From positions 17,911,694 through 17,975,693 of the forward strand of contig OZ022583.1 of NCBI GenBank assembly GCA_963669155.1: a stretch of 64,000 nucleotides of DNA. The letters are read 5' to 3'. Below, piece after piece: positions 34,430 through 47,574 of the stretch. The stretch comes from Arbacia lixula (lineage: Eukaryota > Echinodermata > Echinoidea > Arbacioida > Arbaciidae). The stretch's first letter is position 1. Each line of letters begins with the position of its first letter. The position numbers were made by a program, and so were the translations under genes. The notes under the pieces were generated by a model. The model did no database searches, was not told the DNA's origin, and saw nothing but the letters and a program-made list of their open reading frames with translations.

Positions 34430-37400
34430 AGTGGTATGTCATGTAGCTAAGTAGGAAGTAGGAAGGTATTGGAGAAAGAACTTGTACTATTTGAGAATAT
34501 GGCAGTACTGCAGTAGAATGGAGGCAGAGCAGTCAAGTGCGTGCAGTCAAATTAATTTCTCTTGTTCATTTTGGAGGATGTACTCTTGGAAAGCTTATTT
34601 GCAGTACAATGTACATCATATTTTTGTTATTCTTCAGGGTTTATATCAACATTTAGATACTCAAAAGTGCTAAGTCAGATATGTATTCATCAACTTTTAA
34701 AACGTCTTTATTAGAGTACGTTCAAGACTGTTGTACATGTACCTATGTACCTTACCTATTACCTGATCTCATTGTTGTGCCCAAACTTGCCGTTATCATT
34801 CAAAATTGGCATACTGACAGGCCAAAATGGGTTAGGTTGAATACGGTACTTATTATAAACACACTATTGTATCATTATTTTAAAAAAAAAATCATTGAAT
34901 GAGTATTTTTAAAAACACAATATGTCTACTATAATGCCATCACATATATTGTTGTACATGTATTTTATAGCCAAGTTTTCAATATAATGTGTATTTATTA
35001 CCATTTCATTATAAATTTCATTAAAGTATTACATTGAGTAATGTCAGTACTTCTTCTTGATACATTCCACTTTCACAGAAATAAATTAGAATATTATAGG
35101 TAAAAAGAGATAACTTGGACATATACATGTATCTTTATTATCTACCCCAATTCATACTTTTCTCTTATTTTCCTTTCACAAACACAGTCACTTAACTCAA
35201 TGTAGTGTATGCCAAATCTTGAATACATATGACAATTTTCTATTTGTTAGGAAAGGTACAAGAAAATGAATGAGTGCAATGGAATTTTATAATGCCCTAC
35301 TAAATAAAAATGGTCACAGGGCTACCAGAACAACAGGCATTCCATCATTTCATCATTCACTACTGACCACTGCATTTTCCATTTCACATCCATGCCAAAT
35401 TAAATTTGACAAGAGGGCGGATAAAGATTATCATCAAAACAAAAATGATTTATTCAAATATCTTACATCCCATAAGTTACAACTGGAAAGAAATACTGGT
35501 AGTCAAATGTGCATCATAGTATAGAGAACATCATTTAAGGTTACAAATTATAACGAGCTTATGCACTGTACAGTATGTACACATATATACATATCAGTGT
35601 TGTGTCCGAGGCCGGCTTGGCCATGGATAGGAACCGTAAATACCTGTCATTTCTTTGCCCAGTGATGCTCTTTGCTTTGGTTATGTATTATTTTTGCACA
35701 CATCCATAAAAAACATACTGCACTAATGCTCATATACTGATATACACTGATACATATAACACAAACAGTGCAAAACAAAATCTTGGCAAATATTAATCAA
35801 CTTGATATGAGCTGCCAATATGGATAAATGTGTAAACATTACACAAACAGTGCAAAACAAAATCTTGGCAAATATTAATCAAATCAATATGAGTTGCCAA
35901 TATGGAAATATGTACGGCATAAACATTGCCAAAAATGGCATGTCCCATTTCATGTGAATGTGTCCAGTTTCATGCCTAGTTTCCACTGTCATGCAATATG
36001 CTATGAATGACGTAATTGGCCATTCATAGCTGATGGCTGATTAGTCAGGATGTGAGCAAAGGTACATGTACATATTATTACACATCATGGGAGATCACAA
36101 CATCAAGATCTGATTACAGCAACCAATTTCAATCATGACACAAATTGTAATTGTGGGAACGAGGCATAAAACAGAAGGGATAAAAATGGTCAGGAATATT
36201 CACCTCCTGAATTTTCAGATACATGTAATGTTCATGAGATGTACCGGTATTTGTTTCATGAAAGAGTGGTCTATTAAGCACTTCTTAGTCCCAGAGAACC
36301 AATTTCTGTGATTTTAACAAGCAAATTACAATTTTATAAATAAACATTTATGAAACATCCAAATTCAATCATATCCTTTGATTCATAAATTTGCATTAAT
36401 AACATGAAGACATGTGTTAATGATTGTAAGCCAACATACTGAACAAGTGCACAAACTCTATAATCCATGTACTACATATATTTGATTGCACATGTAAAAA
36501 TAACTATTCATGTGTAAGGACTCATCTTCTTCTTTAGACACGTATAACACATTATAGTTTTTCAGTCTACATTTCACAAAATGACAAACTTGGATAGAAC
36601 TGACCTCACATGTACCTCACAGCAATGACTGTAAAGAACATCAATCATTTCAAATGAATGACTTCAAATGCAAGATTTATGCAATCATGAATAGATAGTC
36701 ATAATATATATTTTATATCAACTAGTATTTGATTACACATCCAAAAGCAACAATAGAAATATACATTTTCATGTTCAAGGACTCAATAATCTTCTTGTAA
36801 ATATAACATAAGTTTTTAGCCTACATTTCACAAAATAATGACAAACTTGGATAAAACTCATATTGCCTCACAGTAATGACTGCATAACATATTGCTGCTG
36901 GGTATTTGCTTTAAATAAATACCTTGAAAATGTATTTGATAGATATAAATATGCAATCATGAATAAATCATTGAAGTATACTAGTGCATGTTAAATTGAA
37001 AAATAGCGACAAGCAAACCATCCCTTTATTTTCATTCAAAATGAGACAATCCTGTATTTTTTTAAAAATTGGAATAAATAAAGCAATCCTCATAATTGTA
37101 CAAAGCTACATATGAGTGCTTCTACATCAACACATGTAGGTGAACATCTTCTCTCACACATTAAACTGTTATGATGATCAGTATCATTCTTCAGAAGTCC
37201 CTGATATTGTCAGAAAAAGATTCAAAGGCTATTTTGATCCCCCTCCCTCCATATCCAGGTCAAAATTCCATTAAACACTATTATATATTTCTATTAGTTT
37301 CTACTGTTTTTTCAGAAACCAGAAGAGTCTACTGGCTTGAAAACATACTGAGTCAAGCCAGTAGAAACACTTAGAAACCAGTGGAATCTAATAGTAGTGA

Positions 37401-39382
37401 GACCAGTAGGAATCAGTGGAAACTAATGTTTGGAACAGTGGTTTCTACTGGTAGCTTTTGTACTGGTATCTACAGGGAATCATATCATTTTCCACACACA
37501 TCCTAGATTGATGTATTATTCATGGCTGCCTACACCTTTGTTCCTGTCAGCCGTGGTTAATCTATGCTAAGTGAGAGACATTCTTCTGGAATCATATATC
37601 TTTGATGTCGTGGACTTTGATAGCTTTGTACATCTTTATAACAAGCATACTTCCAGGGACCTAGAATTCCAGTAGAAGAGGGAGGAGTTCAAAGATGAAT
37701 TGGACTCGTCTAAAACAGGGTGTCCCTTATACAGGGCGAGTTTTGTGTGTGTAAAAACCACAGAAAATGGAGGGTGCTGTAAGAATTTCCTTCCCAATAG
37801 TTAAATCATAGAAATTGCTACATTTTAAAGAGACTTTGGGCAGGTTGTCCGACAACTATATCCTATAGGACCAAGCCCACTGTGCGCTATGGTCCGTACC
37901 TGTCCGCTCGGCAGTGCATGCATGGAATGGGAGATATGCACATATCGTGTGCAGACAGGGACGATATGACTACGAACGTAGACTATGGTCCCTAAGTTTC
38001 AAACATAAGCCAGAATAGTTTTTAACTTTTCCTGAAAATGTTCATTAAGCTATGAATGTGATAGTTCAGACACATAGTTATAGACTGCGGGCTACCTAGA
38101 CCCCCATTGTCATGGCAACTCATCACTCAAATGGTAAAATATCAGAAAATAGCACATATGGGACACCCTGTCTTTAAGACAGAGTGTCCCATTTGCAAAA
38201 GTTATGACACTTGGCAGGAATCAGCAGTATAGAGTACCGAAGTGTGAAGTCATTCTAGACTAAGACAAATGGTTCTAAACTATGTGGGTAGAGCAAGCAG
38301 CAGTGATCACAGCGGGGACTCTAATTTTTAGTGCCCAACACTAGTACGCTACACAATATTGGACTGGCAAACCTCTCACTGGAGTGATTTTGTTCAGAAC
38401 CAGTTGTCTTGACAACATGTCCCTATGATGACGCCACTTTGGCACTCTGTATACCTAACAAAACATGTGTGAAATCTCAGTCATATTACTTCAAGAAACT
38501 TTTCAGGAAAAGTGAACTATCAATGTTTACGTTTGAAATCTACCGGCCGTAGTCTACAATCACAATCATATTGCCCTTGTCAGTGCACGATGCGCCCCGC
38601 ACAGCGGACTTGCTCCCATTGAACGCATGCACGGTTCAGTGGACCATACCTCAGAGCACTCCCCTGTCTCTAGGTTTTGGACAGCCCAAAACCTCCTCAA
38701 AATCTAGTGATCACTATAATTTCGCCTGAAGTCACCACTGAAGTCCATTATTATTGGGAGGGAAATTCTGTTATAGTATCTTCTTCTATTTTCCATATTT
38801 AAAAAAAAATATAAAAATGTTATCAGTCATTAGCACACCCCACATAATTGTGGGGTACAGTGATCATACACAATGATGCAAAATATAAACAATGGTAATA
38901 CACAATGGCCATACAATAGTGCACGCTCTCAAATATCAATACGCGTACATTTATAGACTAATTTTGGGCATGTGGACATATGTACATTGTACCTCTTTTG
39001 AATCTAGAGATATGTCCCCCCACCAAAAATAATATAAAAATCTGAAATTCAGCCAACTCCCCAAGTTAATATACATGTAAGTACACTGTTGTAGAGACAA
39101 ACTTCAGCAACCACTTCAGTTGCCTCCTTGAAAGTATTCCTCAAGTGTGGGAGGTGGTAAGTCAAAATATAAAAAAGTGTTGTTCCAGAAAAGGCAGGTA
39201 TATATGTGCATTAGTGAGGAGGCCTGATACAATTTACATTTTGCCACAGACAGAGACCAACACTTACTGTGATTGCTTGTAATCTGTAAACTTTAAATGC
39301 ATGGTTCATAATGTTGACAATAACCATTCAATGCTAATTGTAACTTTGGACATTGAAGCATTGAAGATATCTTGTTTAACAT
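34430..39382. other. long AT-rich stretch, no gene seen
   Basis: About 5 kb within gene A intron 7 with no splice-bounded coding block. It contains an 84-bp tandem duplication at about 35757-35915 (ACACAAACAGTGCAAAACAA twice) and a 245-bp tandem duplication (36476-36720 and 36727-36970). A cluster of CCAGTAGAAAC-type words is at 37300-37460, and a GGGACACCCTGTC/GACAGAGTGTCCC dyad is at 38159-38190. Confidence 0.5.
36476..36970. repeat. 245-bp tandem duplication, diverged
   Basis: Two adjacent copies share TTTGATT(G/A)CACAT, CTACATTTCACAAAAT, GACAAACTTGGATA and ATGCAATCATGAATA in the same order, with many differences, so the duplication is old. Confidence 0.65.
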
Positions 39383-39709
39383 TTATGTGAGCCAAAGGGA
39401 GGCACTTGAAGATTTGGCCTCACAGGGTATGCAGGATTGCCATAAAGGCATAACGTATTCCCATGTAAACCATGGGATATTGCCTCCAGCTGTGTCAGGT
39501 CCGAATAGATGTGCCATGAGGCCATTTGGAGTTGTCAGAAATTGATACTTGAAAGCATGCACTCGTTTATGACCATTGTACATGACCTCTGGTTGTGCGA
39601 GGGCCGACAAAAGGGACAGACGGGATGGTACATGTACCATCGATAAATCCCCAACTATATTGTTGACTGCAGCGCCTTTTATGTACATTACATCAGCGAA
39701 CATCTGCAA
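39383..39709 (-). pseudogene. Harbinger-like DDE transposase fragment
   Basis: 108 residues open on the minus strand, containing YNGHKRVHAFKYQFLTTPNG then LMAHLFGPDTAGG. A Y-x-G-H-K-R-x-H-x-x-K-x-Q-x-x-x-x-P-x-G-L motif followed by G-P is typical of the DDE endonuclease (DDE_Tnp_4) of Harbinger-type transposases, which cut and join element DNA. Only this central piece survives; upstream sequence (39720-39950) has stops in all frames and I cannot extend it. On the same strand at 43830-41500 lies a Myb-like gene of the type that Harbinger elements carry alongside the transposase, so both probably come from one element. Confidence 0.55.
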
Positions 39710-40229
39710 GTTTTAGGCGATAAGCACTGATCTAGGGAAGTAAGACGGATCGACCACAGTTTTTGACAAGGTCTTCATATCTGCATGAATATGTATACCT
39801 CAGTAATGTGAGACACAAAGCTTCCAGTCCTGGTAGGAAAGACCTGTTCGAAAGTTTCACCTTCTCAGGGTTTTTCAAGACGGTGCTCAACTGGAAGATG
39901 TCATCTTCCTTGAATCAAATACACCTGTAATTGCAAAAAATGAGGACAATTTTATACTAGTATAATTGTAATCTGTTCCTCTTAAACTTGTTTCTTAATT
40001 CTGTAAAATATGGTGATGATATACTCTACAATAGGTGATTATCAATCTTATATTGACAATATAATTTGACATGATTTGAACATACAAAATGACATACTGG
40101 GATAAAGAGTACACTATAGATTGACATTTTTTCATACAATTATGTTGTTTGGGTAATATTTTGACCCACACACAGAAATAATTATAAAAACTAACTGACA
40201 AAATCCTTAAAGGAGCAGTCTACAGCAAA

Positions 40230-41180
40230 AAATGATCATGATTACTACATGCACTAATGGACAATGTTGCGATGTCCCTGGTGAGGTTGATGAAGGATCA
40301 ACTGTCTCATATAATGTATCGATATACAGGCAAACCCCAGCAACTCAACAACTCAACAACACTGGCCACTGCGACACCGACATTGAATGAATCGACTCGG
40401 AAGGAGTCAATTATGGCTCGACTTAAATCACACATCCAGCTATTGTCATCGCATGTCGACGCGCTGACGTCTGAGCTATGACAGCGAGAAAGCATTTCGG
40501 TTGTGATCAGACCAGCGGGTGATTAAGTGTGGTTGTGGATATCACGACCGCTCACCTAGCACTCGCCCACACATCAGTGACCCAGAGCATGCTGGTACCA
40601 TGCAACATGCAACGATCATGCCCGTAACTACCGCCCACCCTGCTTGTTGTTGCACGACCACATGAATGATCAACCAGGCAAATGCCATGCAAGAGAGTAG
40701 GGGTACCTGACTTCGCTGGTTTTCTCCTTCACTTAACAAATTGACAGACACGGGGACGATTCCTGGTGGACAAGGGGGCCCATTTGTCTGTTATCCCACC
40801 AAAAACAGAGGATCGACAGCACCCACGACCAAGACCACAGCTGTGCGCCATCAACACCACGGCCATCAAGACATACAGTAAGAAATCATTTAAACTTGAT
40901 ACTGGATTGAGAAGAAGTTACAAGTGGATATTTGTAATTCCTGACATATCAACGTCAATATTGGGAGCTTATTTTCTGCATCATTACAGCCTGATGGTCA
41001 ACGTTACTCAATGGCAACTGATCGACCCGACAACTGCATTCAGGATTCAGGGCTTATTGCCTCGTCTGTCACTCACTTAATCCTCCTCGGGCAAAACTCA
41101 ACAAAATCTTGGCAGATTACCCCATGATGAGGAGGACGAACTTCGCCGACACTGCCATCCGACACTCAGTAACATAAGAG
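40230..41180 (+). mobile_element. broken Gypsy relic (gag end and protease region)
   Basis: Scattered frames match a Ty3/Gypsy element of a different lineage from the one at 5582. They include a zinc-knuckle-like piece with ARNYRPPC near 40620, an aspartic protease piece with LVDKGAHLSVIPP near 40770, and an ILGAYFLHHYSLMVN segment near 40960 that is typical of the protease end. No LTRs were found. It is an old fragment with several breaks, lying inside the Harbinger-like relic. Confidence 0.6.
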
Positions 41181-41499
41181 GAGGTCGATGAAGAGAGCAG
41201 TATCAAGAACAATGGGGAAGAGGAGGCGGTCCAGGGAGCAGAGATGAGCTAAAAATCATGTGAGACATGAAGGAGGCAAAAAAAATCACCCAGTGTATGG
41301 ATGTCGTTCCACACTACAGAAGAGTAGGAGTAACGGTGCAGACATATTTATGAAATTAACTCCAGGAGAAGATGGCCTTAGATGAAGAACTCTGATAGAG
41401 CTGCTTAGTAGGAGGTAAGACAAGAACAATAGGATATGGCAAGCTAGAGAGAAATAGCAACATTGTCAATATTTACAAGAGAATCAGCAAGGGTGTTAA

Positions 41500-43830
41500 T
41501 CAGTGCACTTATCAATGCCAGATTCTGCTGGGTTTGCTGATGCATGCACAACATGCAATGAACATTGCATGTTGCTGTTGCAGCTGCTCTTGAAACTGCC
41601 TCAGTTCTTGTTGCTCTTGCTGCTGTGTCACCTCAAAACCCTCCTCTTTCTCGCTTTCTTCATTTCTTCTATTCTTGCTTCAGGAGTAACCCGGAGCTCA
41701 TGGTCAATGGCCATCTTCTTCTGGAGTACATGTAGACTGATGGTATCAGCTCCAGTGCTCCTCTTCTGAGGTGTGCTTTCTCCTTACCTGAAAAAAAAGA
41801 AAGCATACAAATGATGTGGTGGGTATAGCATTAATGTGATAATTTTATTAATGTGATAATAATGACTGTGATACATGCCATGCTGGCATCATTTTGGTAA
41901 TGGAATGACTCAATATGGTAAGTTGAAATGTAACAAAAACACATTTCTTAAAGTTGTTAAAATAATGTTTGTTTTTAAATATATGTTATTTTGAAATGCA
42001 TTTGGCAGCAATAGCATATGGAGGTGGAAGCAAAACAACAAAGTTTTTTTTGCACAACTGAATCATTTGTAATTATGACCACCTTGGATGCACCACCAAA
42101 ACATTGAACACTTGAGTGTTGAATTTCCTCTAAAATGACTTCAGCTAAAATCCTGCTCTGAATGTTCATTATCACATATTTCTCATTTAACCCTATCTAG
42201 CCCGGGGGGGGGGGGGGGCAAAAACAGCCCCCCCTCGACATTTTTCGCGATAAATTTGTAACGTGAAAAGATCGCGCCGCGACATTTCATGACTTTTTTC
42301 CTCCAAGCCTCACGCAACTTTTAAGCCCAAATTTGCGACGTGGGGGTATGCGGTTCCGAAGTTACATAACATTTTGTATGTGCAGACCCAAAATTGCTCA
42401 AAAACGTGATTTCATGTACAAATCCAATGCAAATTCTGTAGCTAGCCCAAATTCATAAATGTATCATTATTTTTATTTTTACTGATTAGAAACAATAGAT
42501 TTCACGTTATTTATGACTGAAATAGTGTTGCCAACGATTTCCATCGAAAAAACAATGAAAAACATAAAGTCAAAAAAACAAAGAAATACATAAGGAATTA
42601 TAAAAAACAATAAAATACATAAGAAAAAAATTGATATTGTCATTTTTTTAAATGCTGATTTGATAATCATCCTAAGAAGAGTGTCTGGACTGAAATCTAG
42701 CAGTTTGGGGGCTATACATGTAAAGATTTACAGACAAATTATGATATTATGCATGTAATTAGCATAATTAATTAGAAATAAATTTGAATAATTTTGGTGC
42801 AATTTACGATTGAATTGTGGAGATTACGTCATCGATGACGTACGTGCCAATTTTCGCCGCGATCGCGCGATCAACGGTCGAGATCTTAGGGGGGGGCTGT
42901 TTTTGCCCCCCCCCCCCCCCCCCGGGCTATGCGTTTTCAAAATAGCCCGAGCTATATAGGGTTAAGCCTGTACATATTTGCCATATCACAGTGGTAACGG
43001 GACAGACGAGTGTATTTCAAACTCGGGCCCCGTTACCAACGTGCTGTGGCAAAATTAATTGTACAGGTCAAATTTTCTGAAGCGTACAAAACCTTGTACA
43101 GTGCAAATCAATACATTTCTTTGATATTTTATTATTATTGGCTGGTTTATTTAAGAGACAAAAAATGGAATTAAAGAGATTTACGCAAATGTTACAGTAA
43201 ATGCAACAGAAATGTACCTATTACTGTGGACAGACCAATGTGTGTATTAACTTCTGGTTACGTGCCAGTGAGCAGCCTGGTATCTACATTACTGATGGTT
43301 TTCACTGGAAAGATGACTACTATTTGACATTTTAATTTTATATATTTAGAAGACGAACAGTTACAACAATGTAGATAAAAAAAATTCTCTGTTACATTAC
43401 TGACCTCTCTTGCGTTTCCCCAACAGTCTCACACGCTCTTTTCCACATCTCGGCTGCCTGGGTCTTCTTGTGCGCCTCACCTGAAGCATCCTCAATGCTG
43501 CTTTCCATGTCCACCTCCTCCTGTATCAGATCTTGGCCAATCTCCCTCATCTTTTTTTCCTTCAGCGTCTCCTCCACCAAGATACCACTCGCTCTCCTTT
43601 CCTTGTTGCTCTTTTGTTTCTGCTAGTAGTAGCTCACCCTCTCCCTCACTGCACATTGGTTAACTCACATCCGAGGGCAGATATTGTCTGCAATGGTGTT
43701 CCATGCTCTGCCCCTCTCCCTGACTTGTAGCAGAATGCCTCTGCCATCACCACCTCTCCCATCAAGAACATGTCCATCTCGCTGATGTCCTCTCCATGAT
43801 GTCCTGATTGTTGCTGGAGAAAAAATTACA
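41500..43830 (-). pseudogene. Harbinger-associated Myb/SANT-like gene, broken, two exons
   Basis: On the minus strand, about 43830-43397 encodes RGRAWNTIADNI, then VNQCAVRERVSY, then RRASGILVEE and a Glu/Lys-rich helix. The order W-x-x-IA-x-N-(x)-V-x-x-x-A-V-R-E-R and ASGI matches the Myb-like DNA-binding protein that accompanies Harbinger transposases and carries them to DNA and the nucleus. A donor (AAGAG|GTCAGT) ends this part; a plausible acceptor (TTTTTTTCAG) at about 41790 opens a second part with RRSTGADTISLHVLQKKM and a Gln-rich coil. At least two in-frame stops and a frame change break it. A TTAA-flanked element sits in its intron. Confidence 0.45.
42187..42965. mobile_element. TTAA-flanked non-autonomous DNA transposon with G/C-run termini
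   Basis: Bordered by TTAA on both sides. Inverted tips are CCCTATCTAGCCCGGG and the reverse of CCCTATATAGCTCGGG. Next inside, a long G-run then CAAAAACAGCCCCCC faces an inverted GGGGGGCTGTTTTTG then C-run. A TTAA target fits piggyBac-like or other TTAA-choosing superfamilies; tips alone do not decide which. No transposase frame. It is nested in the intron of the broken Myb-like gene. Confidence 0.7.
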
Positions 43831-43918
43831 CACAATAAAAAATTGTGTACGTACACTCGATTACATAGACCAATGTACTGTACATGTACATGTACGCTCC
43901 AGCTCACACGAATTGGCA

Positions 43919-44100
43919 TAGGGAAAAGGAAAGGAAAGAAATTAAGGGAAGGAGCCGCAGTTTTAAACTGCGGTATATTTTGTCCAGTTCAGCATGAAAC
44001 ATGATGTTTTAACCTAAAAAGCATCATGTTTCATGCTGAACTGGACAAAATATACTGCAGTTTAAAACTGTGGATCCTTCCCTTCCTTCCCTTTCCCTAT
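43919..44100. repeat. 182-bp near-perfect hairpin
   Basis: Arms of about 80 bp: left GCAGTTTTAAACTGC, then GTATATTTTGTCCAGTTCAG, then CATGAAACATGATG; the right arm is its reverse complement with only a few mismatches. The loop of about 15 bp is TTTTAACCTAAAAAG. The outer arms become GGGAA/TTCCC purine-pyrimidine sequence. It is either a tiny foldback transposon or, if transcribed, a perfect small-RNA precursor. Confidence 0.75.
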
Positions 44101-45599
44101 CTTAATTCCTTTGAGCTGTAGTGTACATACATGTACAGCACAATCATAAATCTCCCATTCCCCCACAAAACATCAAATTACATAACATGCTAATTCTATC
44201 ACAATAACAATTTATCAAAACAGGTTCCTCAAATCATCTTATGACAACTTCTTTTTAAAACAAGCGTTTTCCATTTTCAAAAGTCATGAAACTCGAGAGG
44301 AATCAGTATTATCGTTAGAACAATAACATGTATGAAATGTCAGTCATGGTTTCGTTCACATTTTAAGGATAGGTGAAGAACTATCCTTGCTTACTTTTAA
44401 ACAGAGCACTGAGGCCGAGCAAGAGTGAGTTCTGGCCCATGCAGAACCTACGGTCATGACGCTATCATGTTTAACGTGCTCCACCGCTGAAAGTTCCTCT
44501 CAATTTCCAATACTGTTTCTGACACTAGTAATAGTTACGCATGTTTTGTGACTGACACCCCATTTACATACGTTCAACATGTGAATACACAGAAGCGGAT
44601 TAATGTCACCTTGAAACCGACCCGGTTTCGGTCCACCTCTGGAGGTGGTTTGAGGCCATGCAGACTCGAGGCGGCATGAAGCTGCCTCCTCCTTTATGTA
44701 GACACAAAGCAGACTGAGCCTGAGGCAGGCTTTCAGGAGTCGCATGATCATTAGATTGCTCAATATGCCTAATAATTTGGATACGTCATCGATCCTGCTT
44801 TATTTACCTCAGTATCGCGCGCTTTCAACTTGTATCTTTGTCAGGAACACCGGAAAAACAAACTTCTCGTAAAAATAATCAAATTAGTTCATTTGTTTTG
44901 TGATTGATTTTGCTTCGCATCATCAAACTTCATAGCTACAGAAAAATGCGTCCAAAACAGAACAGAACTGCAGACCGATGAAAAGCGCTAAATGAATATC
45001 ATAATAGGCCTAGTAGCGAAATCGCGTACTAATGAATACCACCAAATTTGAGATCGAACACAAAGTCAAAGACAGCGCGAAACATCAAACTTATGAAAGT
45101 CTTTCCGCAGACTGGCCCTGACGCCATATGTGTAAACAGGGGGTTGTCAAGATTCCTTAGTTCAAGGCAGCGTCAGGCTGACTTTATTTCTGCTATGTAC
45201 TGTGTATAAACACATTTTTTTGGAGACGGCTTGACGCCGGCTAGACTGAAAAATCTGTCTCTGTAGGACGTTGGGTCCGCGTCTGCTGAGATTGCATCTG
45301 GCTCCTCTGAATGCTCCTAGTATAGGGGTATATCCGAAAATGCAATTTTGATCAAAGAATGCCCTGAATGAGACAGATTATTCCTGTCTAGACGCCGGCG
45401 TGATTGTGACTCGAGGCCATGCAACGTAATGAAGCCTGCCCATGACTGAGTAAATGGTGTCTTAAACTCTGGTGATGCTGCAGAATTCAAGCAGCTAAAA
45501 CAGGGTGCTGAGCAGAGAACAATAGCAACATGCACTGAACTTTCACCGGCGGAGCACAACAAAAATGACCCAGAACTCACTCTTGCTCTCAGGCAAGCC
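44101..45599. other. no gene seen; repeat fragments
   Basis: Contains a family 4 fragment (44265-44350) and family 6 copy 2 (45265-45375). CpG-rich words such as GACGCCGGC are present around 45230 and 45390. Nothing coding is supportable. Confidence 0.45.
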
Positions 45600-46165
45600 T
45601 GCATCTGCACTCTGCAGCCTCAGCGATAGCACACCGGGCACGCCCGGGCTGTCTGCCCGGAGCGTCGGCATAGTTTAAGTCAAGAGGTGCATGAACGACT
45701 GGGATACGTCTCAGAGCAATTACAATTGAATCACAAGGAATACTATACAAAGTCAATATATGATACCTACCCAAACCTGCCCCCAAACCTTGTGGAGTGT
45801 CATTTTGACGAGTTTAAGGAAGTTAAACTCAAGATAACTTCTAAATCTATCTCCTTTCGGTTGCTTAGCCTTAGCCTGTGCGGATTGTTGTCACTCCATT
45901 GCGCCGCGTATATTGTATCGCTGAATGACTACGGCCGTACGTACCGCTCAGCGCGTGAAAACAAATTCACGACGAAGTTCGCAATAAATTTGCGACGATC
46001 GCGAATTTATCGTGAATTTATTGTGAATATATTGTGAATATATTGTGAATATATTGTCAATTAATGTCAAAATTGTGAATATATTGTGAATATATTGTGA
46101 ATTTATGTAAAAATTGTGAATATATCATGAATATATTCACAATTTGATTGTGTATATATTCGGAA
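45600..46165. repeat. AT-rich minisatellite and flank, family 5, copy 2 (reversed)
   Basis: Ordered as the reverse of 21925-22640: CCCGGGCTG-like GC words, then GATACCTACCC, CGCTCAGCGCGTGAAAAC, then TGAATATATTG repeats from 46020 to 46145. Confidence 0.6.
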
Positions 46166-46359
46166 AAACGCACTTTAGGGCCACCATAAAACCTACTCGC
46201 AATCCAGCAATCAATTATGATTCCGCTCCAAGTCACTTTCCAATTCTATTAACAGGATGGAGGTTCTTATACAAGTTTTTCTTTCATTTTCCGTGTTTTT
46301 GCTGTCCAGGAAAAAAAATAGAAATTAAAAGAAATGTATCGCGTAGATCTTGCGTGTCG

Positions 46360-46690
46360 CGCATTTATTTGGGATGAATTGATATGGAGACAGAGGGAAA
46401 AGGGCGACTATTTTTAACATGACGTCACGAAATAGTACTTATTTTTCCCTCTGACGTCACGAAATAGTACTTTTCTTCCCTCTTAGCTCTCTTCCTCCAA
46501 ATAGTTCATCTATTTATGATCATGTGACACCCTTTCAACCAATCAACGAACTGGAATATATTATAATGAGGGATATAATAAAAACTATTTGGAGCTGAGG
46601 CAGAGATAGTGAAATTATATTGTATTCTGCGAGCATCAATTGACCAATCATGTTTCTATAATACTCATAGAAGAGATATAAAAACAAATA
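46360..46690. repeat. palindromic dispersed repeat, family 3, copy 2
   Basis: Reverse of the 19531 element: GACACCCTTTCAACCAATCA and ATTATAATGAGGGATATAAT are present. It has two TGACGTCA sites (46420-46427 and 46452-46459), each followed by CGAAATAGTACTT. Confidence 0.65.
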
Positions 46691-46826
46691 TCTTAGCGTT
46701 TTCCATGGCACCCGAGCGAAGTGAATTGTGCATGAAAACCTCGGCGCTGGTCCGTGAGTGGCTGTGATTGCCATATAATAATAGCGCACGGTCTTCACAG
46801 TCGACTACATACTCGTGATAATGATC

Positions 46827-47275
46827 TTAAAGGCAAAGTCCACCCGGATGATCATATGGTTTAAATAAAAGCAGAAAAATGAAAGCCGCGTATCATTTAA
46901 TGTTTGACGAAATCCGTCAAAGGATAAGAAAGTTGTGACTTTTTAGATGTTTTTTATATTGTGACGTCACATGCAAGGTGCTTTCCCACTTGCTATATGC
47001 TGTATCAAAACGTTGCTCTTTTTCTGTTGTTGATGAAAGTACATATCTATTTCATTGAGGTTTGTGTGTAAACACATTTCTAATTATGTATCATATGCAC
47101 AGGTAAAATAGTGGATATCTTTTTGGAGAAAATTTACAATGTAAAAAAAATAGTACTTAATCGGAACTCGAACGTGGCGTCACAGAATTAAAACATAAAA
47201 ACATCATAACTTTCTAATCTATTAACGGGTTTTCGTCAAATCTTTACTATATTGTTCCTCACACGTTTCTGCATT
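46827..47275. repeat. dispersed repeat, family 2, copy 2
   Basis: Starts TTAAAGGCAAAGTCCACCC and contains AATCCGTCAAAGGATAAGAA and TATTGTGACGTCACATG, matching 2448-2900. It ends about 50 bases before gene A exon 7, in intron 7. Confidence 0.55.
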
Positions 47276-47574
47276 TATTAAATTAAGTTGATATCGGCGT
47301 GTGCTTTCGTTTTATCCTACCTCCCCAATGCGAGTCGTAGTTGCGGTTCGGATCAGTTCCTACGCAGACAGATCCACTGTTGCGAGAGCGAGTCTTTCTC
47401 CACAATCGGTCCTGAGGGCAAAATATGATAACAACAGATACAATTAGCCCTGTTGTCAGTCGCCTAAAATAGTTATTTTTCTCCCTTTTTTAGGAGGAGG
47501 AGGGGGCGGGGATGAAGTGGGTATCTATGTATCTGCAATGAGATGTAAAGGCGCATAATATGAGGATATATACT

